Positions 43,198 through 52,969 are shown, numbered from the stretch's first letter. The stretch: DNA of 64,000 bases from Cryobacterium roopkundense (GCF_014200405.1 NZ_JACHBQ010000001.1:1736001-1800000); one strand, 5' to 3'. Numbers and translations are program-made. The notes: generated from the sequence alone by a model not told the origin.

Positions 43198-44795
43198 CTG
43201 AGAGAGTTCTCCTGGGTTGGTGGACGGACAGGCAAATCCAGCGCGGAGTCGAATCGTACGGTAAATTCTGCGCCGTTATCGGCGGAATCCCCTGCGCAGG
43301 CGAAACCGTGCCGACGGCGGGCAACGCGGCTCACGAGGGCCAGCCCGAACCCCCGCCCTCCTGGGTGCGTGGCATCCTTCGACGACAACCCCGGTTGAAA
43401 GATTCGCAGACGATCGGCCTCAGCCACGCCGGGGCCGTCGTCGCTGACCGTGAAGTCGATCTGCTCCCGCCACGAGCGAATACTCACATGAACGCGACCC
43501 CCTGAACCCACGGCATCGATTGCATTGTCGACGAGGTTTCCGAGCACAGTCACAGAGTCCGTTGTTCCGTCAGGGGCCAGCACGGAATCGGCGTCGACCA
43601 CCAGGGTGATGCCCTTCTCAGCGCTGATCGTGCTCTTGGCCATCAGCAAGCTCGCCACGTCTGGATCGGTGATGCCGGGAGCGAGTCCTCCCGAGATCAC
43701 CGAGCCGCCGTGACCCGATCGAGAGATGAAGTCTACGGCCTGCTCTATTCGACCCAGTTCGACGAGTCCGGAGATGACGTGCATCTTGTTGGAGAACTCG
43801 TGGGCCTGGGCACGCAGGGCGGCTGTCACATCACGTGCGCCGTCCAGATCGCTAAGAAGTTGATGCAGCTCGGTGCGGTCGCGGAGAATGATGACCCGGC
43901 CCACGAGCCGCCCATCCACCACGGCATCGCTCGCCCGGGCCAGTAAGACGCGCTCGCCCACCAGAATCGTCTCGTCGGCGTCGCTACCGCTCTTCAGAAG
44001 CCGCGCAAGATCCACACCGAGCACAGCAGCGGCCGGTCGTCCCACGACATCGCCTGGGGCCGCCAGGAGCCTGCGGGCTTCGTCGTTGAGCAGGGCAATG
44101 TTTGCCGAGGCATCAATGGCGGCCACCCCTTCGCCGATTCCATGGAGCATGGCGTCCCGGGTTTCCAGGAGGGCCGCGATCTGTTCGGGTTCGAGGCGAT
44201 AGATTCGCCGCCAGGCCAGACGCGACACGTAGATGGCCCCCGCTGTTCCCACCAGCGCGGCACCGACGAGCCACAGGAGCAATTCGGGCAGAACTTCGCG
44301 CAGGTCGGTGGTGAGTGTGGCCTCCAGGATGCCCACAGAAGCCATACCGATAATGGTGCCGCCACCGTCGTAGATGGGAAGTTTGACCCGCCAGGATTCT
44401 CCCAGGGTGCCGGTTTGCGTGCCGACGTAGGGACGACCGGAGAGTGCAATGGAGGGATCGGTGGAGGTGGGTTTGCCGATGAGAGCGGGATTGGGATGCG
44501 AATACCGGATGCCGGCATCATCGGTGACGACAACATAGGTCACGTTGGTGGCTTCAGCAATCAACTCGGCGATCGGCTGGATGGTGGCGCTGGGGTCCGG
44601 GTCGTCGAAGGCCTGCACGATCGCCGGCAGCTCGGCAACGGACTGAGCCACAGTGACCATCCGCGCCTCGTACGCGGAACGGATCTGCTTCTCCTGCACG
44701 CGGACGGCCACCGAACCGGCCACCAGGACGACGATCAGCACGATGAGGAGCTGCAGGAAGAACAACTGCGTTCTCAGCGACATCGACTGGATCAT
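43194..44795 (-). CDS. Sensor histidine kinase, CitA/DcuS type
   Basis: A 533-residue kinase. Membrane helices (about 13-33 and 172-192) flank a periplasmic PAS-like sensor domain (about 40-170, with RYSHPNPALIGK and GRPYVGTQTGTLGESWRV). A cytoplasmic PAS follows (about 220-310). The phosphoacceptor His is in RAQAHEFSNKMHVISGL, and the ATPase has NLVDNAIDA, DDGPGV and GRGFGLALV. CitA/DcuS sensors bind citrate or C4-dicarboxylates. It is divergent from tctCBA, so citrate or another tricarboxylate is a likely signal. Confidence 0.92.
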   Translation of the reverse strand: MIQSMSLRTQLFFLQLLIVLIVVLVAGSVAVRVQEKQIRSAYEARMVTVAQSVAELPAIVQAFDDPDPSATIQPIAELIAEATNVTYVVVTDDAGIRYSHPNPALIGKPTSTDPSIALSGRPYVGTQTGTLGESWRVKLPIYDGGGTIIGMASVGILEATLTTDLREVLPELLLWLVGAALVGTAGAIYVSRLAWRRIYRLEPEQIAALLETRDAMLHGIGEGVAAIDASANIALLNDEARRLLAAPGDVVGRPAAAVLGVDLARLLKSGSDADETILVGERVLLARASDAVVDGRLVGRVIILRDRTELHQLLSDLDGARDVTAALRAQAHEFSNKMHVISGLVELGRIEQAVDFISRSGHGGSVISGGLAPGITDPDVASLLMAKSTISAEKGITLVVDADSVLAPDGTTDSVTVLGNLVDNAIDAVGSGGRVHVSIRSWREQIDFTVSDDGPGVAEADRLRIFQPGLSSKDATHPGGRGFGLALVSRVARRRHGFACAGDSADNGAEFTVRFDSALDLPVRPPTQENSLR

Positions 44796-44972
44796 TTCCC
44801 CATTCTCACACGAGACTCCCAGCCGACCTGTTCGGATGGGCCAGGGACCGGAGACTTCCTGACCGAAAAGACCAGAATGTGCACTATGACCGAATTCTTC
44901 CGTCGACCCGCACGCGTCTCTACGCTGGGATCCTGCGCAAGGATGCGCATCACACCGATGTGAGGAAATACC

Positions 44973-45971
44973 ATGAAGCTCGACCCAATGACGCGTCGCT
45001 CGGCCTATGCCGTCGCTGCCGCGGCATCCGTGATTCTGCTGGCTGCCTGCAGCACGACGGCCGCCGACACCTCGTCGTCTACCGGCATCGACACACTCAA
45101 CATCGTCGTTCCGGCCGACCCGGGCGGTGGGTGGGACCAGACCGGCCGCGCCATCGAGAAGGACCTGCAGACCAACAACCTCGTGACGAGCGCCTCGGTC
45201 GTCAATATCGGCGGGGCCGGCGGCACGAACGGCCTGGCATCGTTGAAGACCGAAAAGGACATGAACACTCTCCTGGTTATGGGTTACGTCATGGTCGGTG
45301 CCGTGGAGACCAACAATTCAGCGAATCGCATCGAAGACACCACACCGATCGCGCGGCTCACAGACGAACCGCTCGTCGTGGTCGTTCCCGAGAACTCGCC
45401 ATACGAAACCATTGACGACCTGCTGGCCGACATCAATGCGCAGGGCCAGGGAGTATCGATCACGGGCGGTTCCGCGGGCGGTGCGGACCACATCTTGGGG
45501 GGAATGATGCTCAAGGCCGAGGGAATCAGTGCCGACAAGCTCAACTACATCCCGTATTCCGGCGGCGGCGAGTCGCTCGCAGCACTGTTGGGCAACAAGG
45601 TCAACGCGGGTATCTCCGGAGTCGGGGAATACGCCGAACAGGTCAAGGCGGGCAAGCTGCGAGCCCTGGCCGTTTCGGGCTCTGATGCCGCCCCGCAGCT
45701 CCCCGACGTCGAGACGTTGACCGACCAGGGCATCGACGTGGTGCTGACCAACTGGCGCGGCGTCGTAGCCCCCGGCACGATTGACGCTGCCCAGGCGCAA
45801 AAGCTCACGAAGTTGATGGAAGACCTGCACGCGAGCGACACCTGGAAGAGCACCCTGTCCGACAACAACTGGGCGGACGCCTTCATGATCGGCGACGAGT
45901 TTGCGACCTTCCTGACCGACGACATCGCCACCGTCAAGGTCACCCTGAAAGACATCGGTCTGCTGCAGTAG
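44973..45971 (+). CDS. tctC: Tripartite tricarboxylate transporter substrate-binding lipoprotein
   Basis: A 332-residue solute receptor of the Bug family. It starts with a lipoprotein signal peptide with lipobox ILLAACS (Cys26). Characteristic pieces are IVVPADPGGGWDQTGRAIEK and GGGESLAALLGNKVNAGISG. It captures tri- or dicarboxylates for TctBA. GAGGAAATACC precedes ATG 44973. It is the first gene of tctCBA and divergent from the sensor kinase gene with a 177-bp control region. Confidence 0.92.
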   Translation: MKLDPMTRRSAYAVAAAASVILLAACSTTAADTSSSTGIDTLNIVVPADPGGGWDQTGRAIEKDLQTNNLVTSASVVNIGGAGGTNGLASLKTEKDMNTLLVMGYVMVGAVETNNSANRIEDTTPIARLTDEPLVVVVPENSPYETIDDLLADINAQGQGVSITGGSAGGADHILGGMMLKAEGISADKLNYIPYSGGGESLAALLGNKVNAGISGVGEYAEQVKAGKLRALAVSGSDAAPQLPDVETLTDQGIDVVLTNWRGVVAPGTIDAAQAQKLTKLMEDLHASDTWKSTLSDNNWADAFMIGDEFATFLTDDIATVKVTLKDIGLLQ

Positions 45972-45973
45972 CC

Positions 45974-46525
45974 ATGAGTTCTCAGCTACCTGAGACGGCC
46001 AGCGGGGGCAGCGCACTCGGCGTCACCCCCGTTCGGCCCGTCGGAGAAATAGTTTTCGCCCTGGTGATTCTCAGTCTGGGCATTGTCGGATTTGTTGCCG
46101 GAGCCGGAATCATGACTCCGTCGTCGGCCAGCGACATCGGGCCACGGGCCTTCCCTTTCCTCGTGTCCGGCCTGCTCGTTGTCATCGGAATCGGCTTGAT
46201 CATTCAACTGCTGCGCGGGCATGTCGGCGTGGCTGACGAGGGTGAAGACGTGGACCCCACTGTGAAGACGGATTGGCTCACGGTGGCGAAGCTGGTTGTC
46301 TGCATCGCTGTGCACACGATTCTGATCGTGCCCCTCGGGTGGCCCGTTGCCGCGGCAGTGCTGTTCTTCGGCGCGGGCTGGTCCCTCGGGGCGAAGCCCT
46401 GGTGGCGCAACGCCCTCATCGCCGTCGCCCTCGCCCTCGTCCTGCAGTACGTGTTCGCCGGACTCCTCGGCGTGTCGTTGCCTGCCGGATTCCTCCTCGA
46501 AGGAGTGAGTTTTCTCAATGGATAA
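45974..46525 (+). CDS. tctB: Tripartite tricarboxylate transporter small subunit
   Basis: A 183-residue membrane protein with four hydrophobic segments ([39 protein letters not shown], a pair around 105-140 and [16 protein letters not shown]). Length and topology fit TctB, and it lies between tctC (2 bp gap) and tctA (8-bp overlap). It forms the membrane complex with TctA. Confidence 0.9.
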   Translation: MSSQLPETASGGSALGVTPVRPVGEIVFALVILSLGIVGFVAGAGIMTPSSASDIGPRAFPFLVSGLLVVIGIGLIIQLLRGHVGVADEGEDVDPTVKTDWLTVAKLVVCIAVHTILIVPLGWPVAAAVLFFGAGWSLGAKPWWRNALIAVALALVLQYVFAGLLGVSLPAGFLLEGVSFLNG

Positions 46526-48071
46526 TTTCATGAACCTGATGGATGGGTTCTCGGTTGCCATGCAGCCCATGTACCTGCTCTACGCGCTCGGCGGCGTCTT
46601 CATCGGAACGGCCATCGGCGTGCTTCCAGGGATCGGGCCGGCCATGACTATCGCTCTCCTGATGCCGATCACGTACAGTCTCGAGCCGACGGCAGCCATC
46701 ATTGTTTTCGCCGGGATCTACTACGGCGGCATGTACGGGGGCTCGACAACATCGATCTTGCTCAACACGCCGGGGGAATCGGCGTCCATCGTAACGGCCC
46801 TCGAAGGCAACAAAATGGCGAAAGCCGGGCGCGGGGCTGCCGCGTTGGCGACCGCCGCGATCGGTTCGTTCGTTGCGGGAACTCTTGCGACGGTTCTGCT
46901 GAGCTTTCTCGCCCCCGTCGTGGCGGAATTCGCGGTTCAAATCGGCCCAGTCGAGTACGTCGCCCTGATGCTCGTGGCGTTCCTCACCGTGGGGGCGCTA
47001 CTCGGGGCATCCGTTCTTCGTGGTCTCGCTTCTCTCGCTCTCGGCCTCTTCATCGCCCTCATCGGAGTCGATGCGCTGACAGGTCAGCAGCGCTACACCT
47101 TCGGTAATCCGTTCCTGGCCGACGGCGTTGACGTTGTGCTCGTGGCCGTGGGCCTCTTTGCCGTCGGAGAGGCGCTGTACGTCGCGTCGCGCCTTCGCCA
47201 CGGCCCGGTGAAGGTGATTCCGGTCAGTGGCGGCTGGACGAAATGGATGAAGAAGGACGACTGGAAACGCTCCTGGAAGCCGTGGATCCGGGGCACCTTC
47301 ATCGGCTTTCCCATCGGCACGATTCCGGCAGGGGGAGCGGATGTCGCCACCTTCCTCTCTTACGCCGCCGAGCGCCGGCTGGCCAAGGGCCCGAACAAGC
47401 GCCAGTTCGGAAAGGGGGCCATCGAGGGCGTGGCCGGGCCCGAATCCGCCAACAATGCGGCCGCGGCCGGAGTCCTCGTTCCGTTGCTCACCCTCGGAAT
47501 TCCCACAACCGCCACGGCCGCCATGATGCTCGTGGCCTTCCAGCGATATCAGATCCAACCCGGGCCACTGCTTTTCGAAACCCAGGGTGCCCTCGTGTGG
47601 ACGCTGATCGCGAGCCTGTACGTGGGCAATCTAATGCTGCTGGTGCTGAACCTGCCGCTCGTGGGGATCTGGGTCAAGATTCTGCAGATCCCGCGACCGT
47701 ACCTGTACGCGGGAATTCTGGTGTTCGCCGGACTCGGGGCCTTTTCGCTGAATTTCACCCCGGTGGATGTCGGCATCCTCTTGGTCGTTGGGCTGCTGGG
47801 CTTCTTCATGCGACGCTACGGGTATCCGATCGCGCCGATGGTGGTGGGTTTGATTCTCGGGCCCATTTTCGAGAACCAGCTTCGGCGTTCTCTGGCCATC
47901 TCGCAGGGGGACCCGACAGCACTCGTTGCTTCTCCCATTGCGGCGACGATCTATGCGTCGCTCATTGTGATCTTCGCGCTGTCATATTGGATGAAACGAC
48001 GCCAGCGCTCCATGGAGAGTGAGACCGCGTCGAGCGACTCGCCTTCTGAGAGAAGTGACGTCGCGGCGTAG
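46518..48071 (+). CDS. tctA: Tripartite tricarboxylate transporter large permease
   Basis: A 517-residue permease with about eleven membrane helices. Family signatures are [40 protein letters not shown] and the duplicated [18 protein letters not shown] with [20 protein letters not shown]. It carries tricarboxylates using an ion gradient. Its start overlaps tctB, indicating translational coupling. It ends 6 bp from the convergent reverse transcriptase gene. Confidence 0.95.
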   Translation: MDNFMNLMDGFSVAMQPMYLLYALGGVFIGTAIGVLPGIGPAMTIALLMPITYSLEPTAAIIVFAGIYYGGMYGGSTTSILLNTPGESASIVTALEGNKMAKAGRGAAALATAAIGSFVAGTLATVLLSFLAPVVAEFAVQIGPVEYVALMLVAFLTVGALLGASVLRGLASLALGLFIALIGVDALTGQQRYTFGNPFLADGVDVVLVAVGLFAVGEALYVASRLRHGPVKVIPVSGGWTKWMKKDDWKRSWKPWIRGTFIGFPIGTIPAGGADVATFLSYAAERRLAKGPNKRQFGKGAIEGVAGPESANNAAAAGVLVPLLTLGIPTTATAAMMLVAFQRYQIQPGPLLFETQGALVWTLIASLYVGNLMLLVLNLPLVGIWVKILQIPRPYLYAGILVFAGLGAFSLNFTPVDVGILLVVGLLGFFMRRYGYPIAPMVVGLILGPIFENQLRRSLAISQGDPTALVASPIAATIYASLIVIFALSYWMKRRQRSMESETASSDSPSERSDVAA

Positions 48072-48077
48072 GCGGCA

Positions 48078-49463
48078 TCACCAGTGGATTCGACTGAATT
48101 CGGCGCGAAGTTTTCGACCTCGCGCCGGGTTCAGCGTCTCCAGCCAGGACAGGCGTCCCAGCAGGTGGGCGCGAAACTCCGGATGTGCTCCCCGGTTCTG
48201 GGACTCGGGTCCATGACGCGCACAGTTGTGGATGATCGCCTTGAGCCGGTCGCTCTCCTGGCGTGACATGTTAGTCTGCGTGTTCACGACGATGCCGGTT
48301 ACGGTCTGTTTTACGCTTGCCCGCCGCACTCGGGTCTTGTGGGGGTTCACGAGGTGTCCCTCTGCGGCGACGATGCGCTCTACGCCGCGCGCGAAGGCAT
48401 CCGCTCGTCGGGCCAGCGTCAGGTCGCCGCTAAACGCCAGGTCGTCGGCGTATCGCGTGTAAACGCTTGACGCCGCGGCCGCCCACCCCGCCAACCGTGA
48501 ATCCAGCCTGCGAAGCGCGAGATTCGCGAGCATGGGAGATGACGGTGCACCCTGCGGCAGATGTGTGGCGGCGAGGGCCTGTCGGAGCGCGAAGCGCTCT
48601 TCGGGCCGTCCGCCGGCGGGCATGGCTGCAATGACCCGCGGGGGAGCGGCGGTCGTGCACAAGCCCGTGATTGTGTAGGCGACCGCTTCGGGAAGCCCGG
48701 CGCGGCGGAGTGTGCCGTAGATTCGGGCCCCCGTCACGCGGGCGAAGAACGTGGTGAGGTCCAGGGAGATCACCACGTCCGTACCGGTATGCCGTGACGC
48801 TCCCGTCACAGCGCTTCGGCCCGGCACGAACCCGTGCGCGGCATCGTGCGTGGGTACCAGCCCGATGACACCGGTCAGCAGGGTGCGCTGGGCGGATCGG
48901 AGCCGAGCGCCGGGGATTTCCAGCAGCCGCGGCGTGCGTCCTGCACGAGCGCGCCACTCGTAGCGATAGTGCTGGAGGGCCCCGGACGGGGCATGCCGAT
49001 TCCACTGTCTTGTATCGGCAAACCAGTCAAGGTCGCCGATGGGCAGCTCGAGAAAGTCGGCGAGCTCGGCCAGGGTGCCGAGTGGCGGAACGACGCCGGG
49101 CACGGGTCGTGCCCTCGTCAGCGGAATGCGGTGATGCGCGAGGCCGATCGGAACGCCACTGGCATCCGCGTGGGCGACCGCGGCCCGGAAGACGTCGGCC
49201 GCTGCGATGAACGCTGTCAGTGCACGCGGGGCGTCGTGCGGAGCCTCCCGGTAGACCGTCAGGGTCTCGCGCACGAGCGGACCCAGCCACCGGCGTCGAG
49301 CGCCGAGAACCGCGCTGCCGGCTTCCGATAAGGCGGTGGCGTGCCAGAACTTCGACGACAGAAATGCGAGCGCCAGCGTGCTGGCAACCTCAGAAGACGA
49401 CGGATGCGGTCGACGCGCCAGCACCAGGGCCGCCGGGGTGGCACCTCGCAGCTTCGACGTCAT
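48078..49463 (-). CDS. Retron-type reverse transcriptase with N-terminal extension
   Basis: A 461-residue reverse transcriptase. The N-terminal 150 residues are an extension without recognised motifs. The RT core then reads YRYEWRARAGRTPRLLEIPG, LVPTHDAAHGFVPGRSAVTG, the first catalytic Asp235 in VISLDLTTFF, LPQGAPSSPMLANLALRRL (302-320) and the active site YTRYADDLAFSG (YADD 338-341). VTG at 388-390 (KQTVTGIVVN) is the retron thumb hallmark; the NAxxH position reads GASRH. A long complementary-ended RNA lies 27 bp upstream on the same strand. Together these indicate a retron that makes multicopy single-stranded DNA. No group II intron or maturase domain is present. Confidence 0.9.
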   Translation of the reverse strand: MTSKLRGATPAALVLARRPHPSSSEVASTLALAFLSSKFWHATALSEAGSAVLGARRRWLGPLVRETLTVYREAPHDAPRALTAFIAAADVFRAAVAHADASGVPIGLAHHRIPLTRARPVPGVVPPLGTLAELADFLELPIGDLDWFADTRQWNRHAPSGALQHYRYEWRARAGRTPRLLEIPGARLRSAQRTLLTGVIGLVPTHDAAHGFVPGRSAVTGASRHTGTDVVISLDLTTFFARVTGARIYGTLRRAGLPEAVAYTITGLCTTAAPPRVIAAMPAGGRPEERFALRQALAATHLPQGAPSSPMLANLALRRLDSRLAGWAAAASSVYTRYADDLAFSGDLTLARRADAFARGVERIVAAEGHLVNPHKTRVRRASVKQTVTGIVVNTQTNMSRQESDRLKAIIHNCARHGPESQNRGAHPEFRAHLLGRLSWLETLNPARGRKLRAEFSRIHW

Positions 49464-49489
49464 CGGGCGGCTGCAGGATCGGAAGCGAG

Positions 49490-49658
49490 CATGCGATGGT
49501 TTCCGGGCGACTCGTCACTGGGTGCAGGCGCCGAGCTGCGCGGAGCGCAGAGACGCGCCTGCGGCGCTCGTTCCAGGTCGGTCTTCGTGCCCCGGGGTAA
49601 CCCCGGAGAGGGCAGCACATCACGTGCACTACCCGCCTCGCCCGGAAACCACCGCATG
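49490..49658 (-). ncRNA. Predicted retron msr-msd RNA
   Basis: Read on the minus strand, the 169-nt element starts with a1 (49658-49638) and ends with a2 (49510-49490). The two 21-nt ends are complementary throughout with one G-U pair. Inside are three hairpins: a 10-bp stem at 49634-49610, CCGGGG/CCCCGG at 49606-49592, and a long one at 49562-49524 made of GCAGGCGC/GCGCCTGC enclosing CTGCGC/GCGCAG. This is the classical order of msr stem-loops followed by the msd hairpin inside a1/a2. It lies 27 bp upstream of the reverse transcriptase start and 38 bp after the serine hydrolase gene. The branching G cannot be fixed by eye. Confidence 0.78.
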
Positions 49659-49695
49659 TGGGTCACACTAGCAAGCCAACGGTGCCAGGCGCTGG

Positions 49696-51123
49696 CTACC
49701 GGGCCTGTACGAGGTCGGCGGACACCGTGAACGTCTGCACCCGCGGCGGAAATTCGGGCGTGAGCCGCATCTCAACACGCAGGCGGCCAGCGCGGCCTTG
49801 AACGTGCCACACGAGATGCGTGGGGCTGGTCGAGGTTTCATGGGCGCCGATCAGGAGCGCCGCAGCGTCCGGTTGCCTAGACCCGGGTGCCAGACCGCCG
49901 ACAGCCCGGATGGCCTTCGCTATGTCCTCCTTGCGGCGCTCGTAGCTGTCGTCCAGGGAGATGTTGTCGGCGAATACGACCTGGGCCGTCACGTCATCCC
50001 ACTCTCGGATGAGTCCGGTCAGTGATCGTTGCGCTGATCGGGCGGCGGGTAAGACCGTGGACGCAGGGTGATGTGCCGCCGCGTCGAGCACGTCGAAGGC
50101 CTGCGTGGTCGCCAAGGAAAGCCGAGAATGCGTGGCATTGCCGAAAGCGACAATGCCGTGACCTCCGGCGGCTGACCAGCGCATGTGGGCGGAGAAACCC
50201 GGGTAGCCGCCGGAGTGCGACACCACGGCGCCGTGCGGGTACTGCTCGACGAACAGCCCGAAGCCGTAGCCGGTGGGGTGCCGCGGAAGCGTCGGAACAA
50301 AGCGGTGCAGTTGCTGCATCTCGCGCCGGCTGGCGCGAGAGAGCGGCGAAGGCGGTTCCACGGCGGGAGAAACGTCGAAGGCTTCGGCCAACCAGCAGGC
50401 CCAGCGCGTTACATCGGAGACGGTGCTGAAGAGCCCGCCGATGGGCGAGAAGGCGCCGGGCGAGGAGAACGGGAGCGCACGCCATCCGCCATCGAGCCAG
50501 CGGGTCCCCTCGGCGAGGCCGCCGGCGGCGGCAACCGAGGCGTCGAAGCCCGTGCCCGTCAGGCCCAGTGGAGTGAGAAAGCGTTCCGTGATCAGGTCGC
50601 GGTAGCCACGGCCGGCAGCCTTCTCGATGACACGCCCGAGAAGCGCGAAACCCAGGTTCGAATAGGCGAACCGCGTACCGGGCATCGACTCGATTGTGAC
50701 GCCGCGCCGAAGGACATCGTCAAAGTCCGAATCTCCGAGGGCCTCCTGCCGATCTGCCCAGGGATCGTCGGTCGGCAGCCCGGCAGACATCGTCAGGAGC
50801 ATTCGAATTGTCGGCACCGGGGCATCCGCTCCGGGAAGACGGGCCGAATCGAAGGCCGGCACGAAGCGGGTGATGGGGTCGTCGAGGTTCAGGGCGCCGC
50901 TGTCCCGCAGCAGTAGCACCGCGGCCGCGGTGAAACTCTTCGTACACGATGCAATACGGTAGGCGGTGTCGGGCCCAGGCAGAGCGCCGTCTGGCCCTTC
51001 CCCCGCCGCGCCGAACCGCACAAGGCCCACCCGTTCGAACGTGCCCCAGGCCAGGCTCGGTGCGGATCCGCGTGAGTGGTGCTCGGCGAAAACGGCGTCG
51101 ACGGCATCGAGTGCGGCGGTCAC
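49696..51123 (-). CDS. Serine hydrolase, class C beta-lactamase fold
   Basis: A 475-residue penicillin-binding-like hydrolase. The three active-site motifs are SCTK at 59-62 (nucleophile Ser59), YSN in GTRFAYSNLGFALL, and HSG in VVSHSGGYPGF. About 130 residues follow the catalytic domain as a lipocalin-like C-terminal part. No clear signal peptide, unlike secreted beta-lactamases. It is an esterase or peptidase rather than a proven beta-lactamase. It lies 3 bp from ppgK and just upstream of the retron RNA on the same strand. Confidence 0.85.
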   Translation of the reverse strand: MTAALDAVDAVFAEHHSRGSAPSLAWGTFERVGLVRFGAAGEGPDGALPGPDTAYRIASCTKSFTAAAVLLLRDSGALNLDDPITRFVPAFDSARLPGADAPVPTIRMLLTMSAGLPTDDPWADRQEALGDSDFDDVLRRGVTIESMPGTRFAYSNLGFALLGRVIEKAAGRGYRDLITERFLTPLGLTGTGFDASVAAAGGLAEGTRWLDGGWRALPFSSPGAFSPIGGLFSTVSDVTRWACWLAEAFDVSPAVEPPSPLSRASRREMQQLHRFVPTLPRHPTGYGFGLFVEQYPHGAVVSHSGGYPGFSAHMRWSAAGGHGIVAFGNATHSRLSLATTQAFDVLDAAAHHPASTVLPAARSAQRSLTGLIREWDDVTAQVVFADNISLDDSYERRKEDIAKAIRAVGGLAPGSRQPDAAALLIGAHETSTSPTHLVWHVQGRAGRLRVEMRLTPEFPPRVQTFTVSADLVQAR

Positions 51124-51126
51124 CGT

Positions 51127-51885
51127 CTACTCCCGGAATTTGACCGCGAGCGCAGCCGCACCGAGGATTCCGGCGTTGTTGCGGTGCACGGCGGGAATAA
51201 TGCGCGTCTTCAGGCGAAGTAACGGGAGGAAGTCCTCGTGATGCTTGGACACCCCACCGCCTACGATAAAAAGATCGGGGGAGAACAGCTGCTCGAGGGT
51301 CGCGTAGTACTTCTGCAGGCGTGCGGCCCATTTGTCCCAGCTGAGATTCTCCCGCTCCTTGGCGGAGTATGCGGCCCGGGTCTCGTAGTCTTTCCCGTCG
51401 ATCTGGAGATGACCGAGCTCGGTGTTGGGCACGAGCACGCCATCGTTGAGCAGGGCGGTACCTATTCCCGTGCCGAGAGTCGTGAGGATCACGACACCGG
51501 CAACACCTGTGGCCGCGCCGAATTGGGATTCGGCGTAACCGGCGGCATCCGCGTCATTCACGAAGTGAATGGGAACCTTCAGTGCCTTTTCGAAAAGGGC
51601 CTCGGCTCCCAGACCGATCCATCTGTCAGAAACGTTGGCGGCGCTCATCGTGTGACCATGCTTGATGACGGCCGGAAAACACACGCCGACAGGGAGATTC
51701 TCGGTGTCGGAGGCCACCTGGCTAAGGAGCTGCTGCGTGGTCTCGATGATGTCTTGCGGGCGTCCGCCCTTGGGCGTGGGTAACTTGACCCGATCCGAGA
51801 GGAGGGCACCCGTGGAGAGATCGACGATCGCTCCCTTGATTCCCGTTCCGCCGATGTCAATGCCGATGGCCGTCGTTGCGCTCAT
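51127..51885 (-). CDS. ppgK: Polyphosphate glucokinase
   Basis: A 252-residue ROK-family kinase phosphorylating glucose with polyphosphate or ATP. The phosphate loop is AIGIDIGGTGIKGAIVD; the catalytic Asp lies in HFVNDADAAGYAE, and ILTTLGTGIGTALL and LFIVGGGVSKHHEDFLP complete the actin-like fold. SPPK-like KLPTPKGGRP and the ELGHLQ block are typical of PpgK. GTG/ATG start at 51885, 16 bp upstream of map's stop side. Same strand as map and the serine hydrolase. Confidence 0.93.
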   Translation of the reverse strand: MSATTAIGIDIGGTGIKGAIVDLSTGALLSDRVKLPTPKGGRPQDIIETTQQLLSQVASDTENLPVGVCFPAVIKHGHTMSAANVSDRWIGLGAEALFEKALKVPIHFVNDADAAGYAESQFGAATGVAGVVILTTLGTGIGTALLNDGVLVPNTELGHLQIDGKDYETRAAYSAKERENLSWDKWAARLQKYYATLEQLFSPDLFIVGGGVSKHHEDFLPLLRLKTRIIPAVHRNNAGILGAAALAVKFRE

Positions 51886-51901
51886 TGTTAAAACCTACCC
51901 G

Positions 51902-52768
51902 TTACGGGAGAGTCAGAATTTCGGCGCCGCGCTCGGTCACCACGAGCGTGTGCTCGAACTGTGCGGTCACGCTGCGGTCCCTGGTCAACACTGTCCAGTC
52001 GTCGCTCCACATATCCCAGTCGGCCGACCCGCCCAGGGTGAGCATCGGTTCGATCGTGAAGACCATGCCCACCTCCATCACGGTGTCGTAGTGCGGGGCG
52101 TCGTAGTGGGGAATGATGAGGCCCGAATGGAACGCCGCACCCACGCCATGGCCGGTGTAGTCGCGAACGACGCCGTAGTTGAAGCGTTTCGCGTAGGACT
52201 CGATGGCGCGACCGATCACGTTGACCTGTCGTCCGGGAGCCACCGCCTTGATGCCGCGGTTCATCGCTTCCCTGGTACGGTCCACGAGCAGGGTGACCTC
52301 CTCGGTCGCTTCGCCCACGATGAATGTGACGTTGGTATCTCCATGGACTCCGTTCTTGTATGCGGTGATATCGAGGTTGACGATGTCTCCGTTTTCCAAC
52401 ACGGTGTTGTCGGGGATGCCGTGGCAGATGACCTCGTTCACCGAGCTGCACAACGATTTGGGGTACCCGCGATAGCCGAGGGTCGACGGATAGGCATCGT
52501 GGGCGACGATGTAGTCGTGCCCGATGACGTCGAGCTGCTCGGTGGTGACGCCGGGGCGGATGGCACGTCCCACGGCCTCGATTGCACGCGCGGCGATCAA
52601 GCCCGACTCGCGGATGAGCGCAATCTGTTCGGGGGGATACACGTCCGAGCCGGCGAAAGGGCTCGGACCTTTCTTACCGACGTATTCGGGACGCACGATG
52701 TGTGACGGAACGGGGCGCATCGACGACACGCTTCCAGGGATGAGGTGACCAGTTGAATCCTTAGGCAT
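51902..52768 (-). CDS. map: Type I methionine aminopeptidase
   Basis: Start ATG 52768 gives 288 residues ([14 protein letters not shown]...). The metal ligands of the pita-bread fold are seen: Asp in VNLDITAY and GDTNVTF, His in [11 protein letters not shown], and Glu in FTIEPMLTL and FEHTLVV. It removes the initiator Met from nascent proteins. An N-terminal extension of about 40 residues is usual in actinobacterial MapA-like enzymes. The frame beyond 52768 overlaps a divergent gene. Confidence 0.95.
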   Translation of the reverse strand: MPKDSTGHLIPGSVSSMRPVPSHIVRPEYVGKKGPSPFAGSDVYPPEQIALIRESGLIAARAIEAVGRAIRPGVTTEQLDVIGHDYIVAHDAYPSTLGYRGYPKSLCSSVNEVICHGIPDNTVLENGDIVNLDITAYKNGVHGDTNVTFIVGEATEEVTLLVDRTREAMNRGIKAVAPGRQVNVIGRAIESYAKRFNYGVVRDYTGHGVGAAFHSGLIIPHYDAPHYDTVMEVGMVFTIEPMLTLGGSADWDMWSDDWTVLTRDRSVTAQFEHTLVVTERGAEILTLP

Positions 52769-52780
52769 AAGATCAACCCT

Positions 52781-52969
52781 ATGGCCGAGGACAAAGAAAA
52801 CCAGTTCTGGTACAACATGCGCACAGGTGCCGTTGAACGGGGCTTCCAGTCGCCCTCCGTCGATCGGGTGGGCCCGTTTGCCAACCACGACGAGGCGACT
52901 CACGCCCTGGAAAAGCTTCGTGCCAATAGCGCCAAATGGTCTGAAGACGACGCGCGCGACGATCGCTAA
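52781..52969 (+). CDS. Small SPOR-like hypothetical protein
   Basis: A 62-residue protein, [20 protein letters not shown], then [20 protein letters not shown]. It resembles a conserved actinobacterial family whose short fold has an aromatic strand (FWYN), the GPF turn and a helix ending in charged residues. ATG 52781 lies 12 bp from the divergent map start. Function unknown. Confidence 0.75.
   Translation: MAEDKENQFWYNMRTGAVERGFQSPSVDRVGPFANHDEATHALEKLRANSAKWSEDDARDDR

Noticed and set aside
48078..49463. Group II intron maturase or diversity-generating retroelement RT
   Set aside because: No maturase domain, no intron ends, no template/variable repeat pair seen; VTG and the upstream a1/a2 RNA point to a retron.
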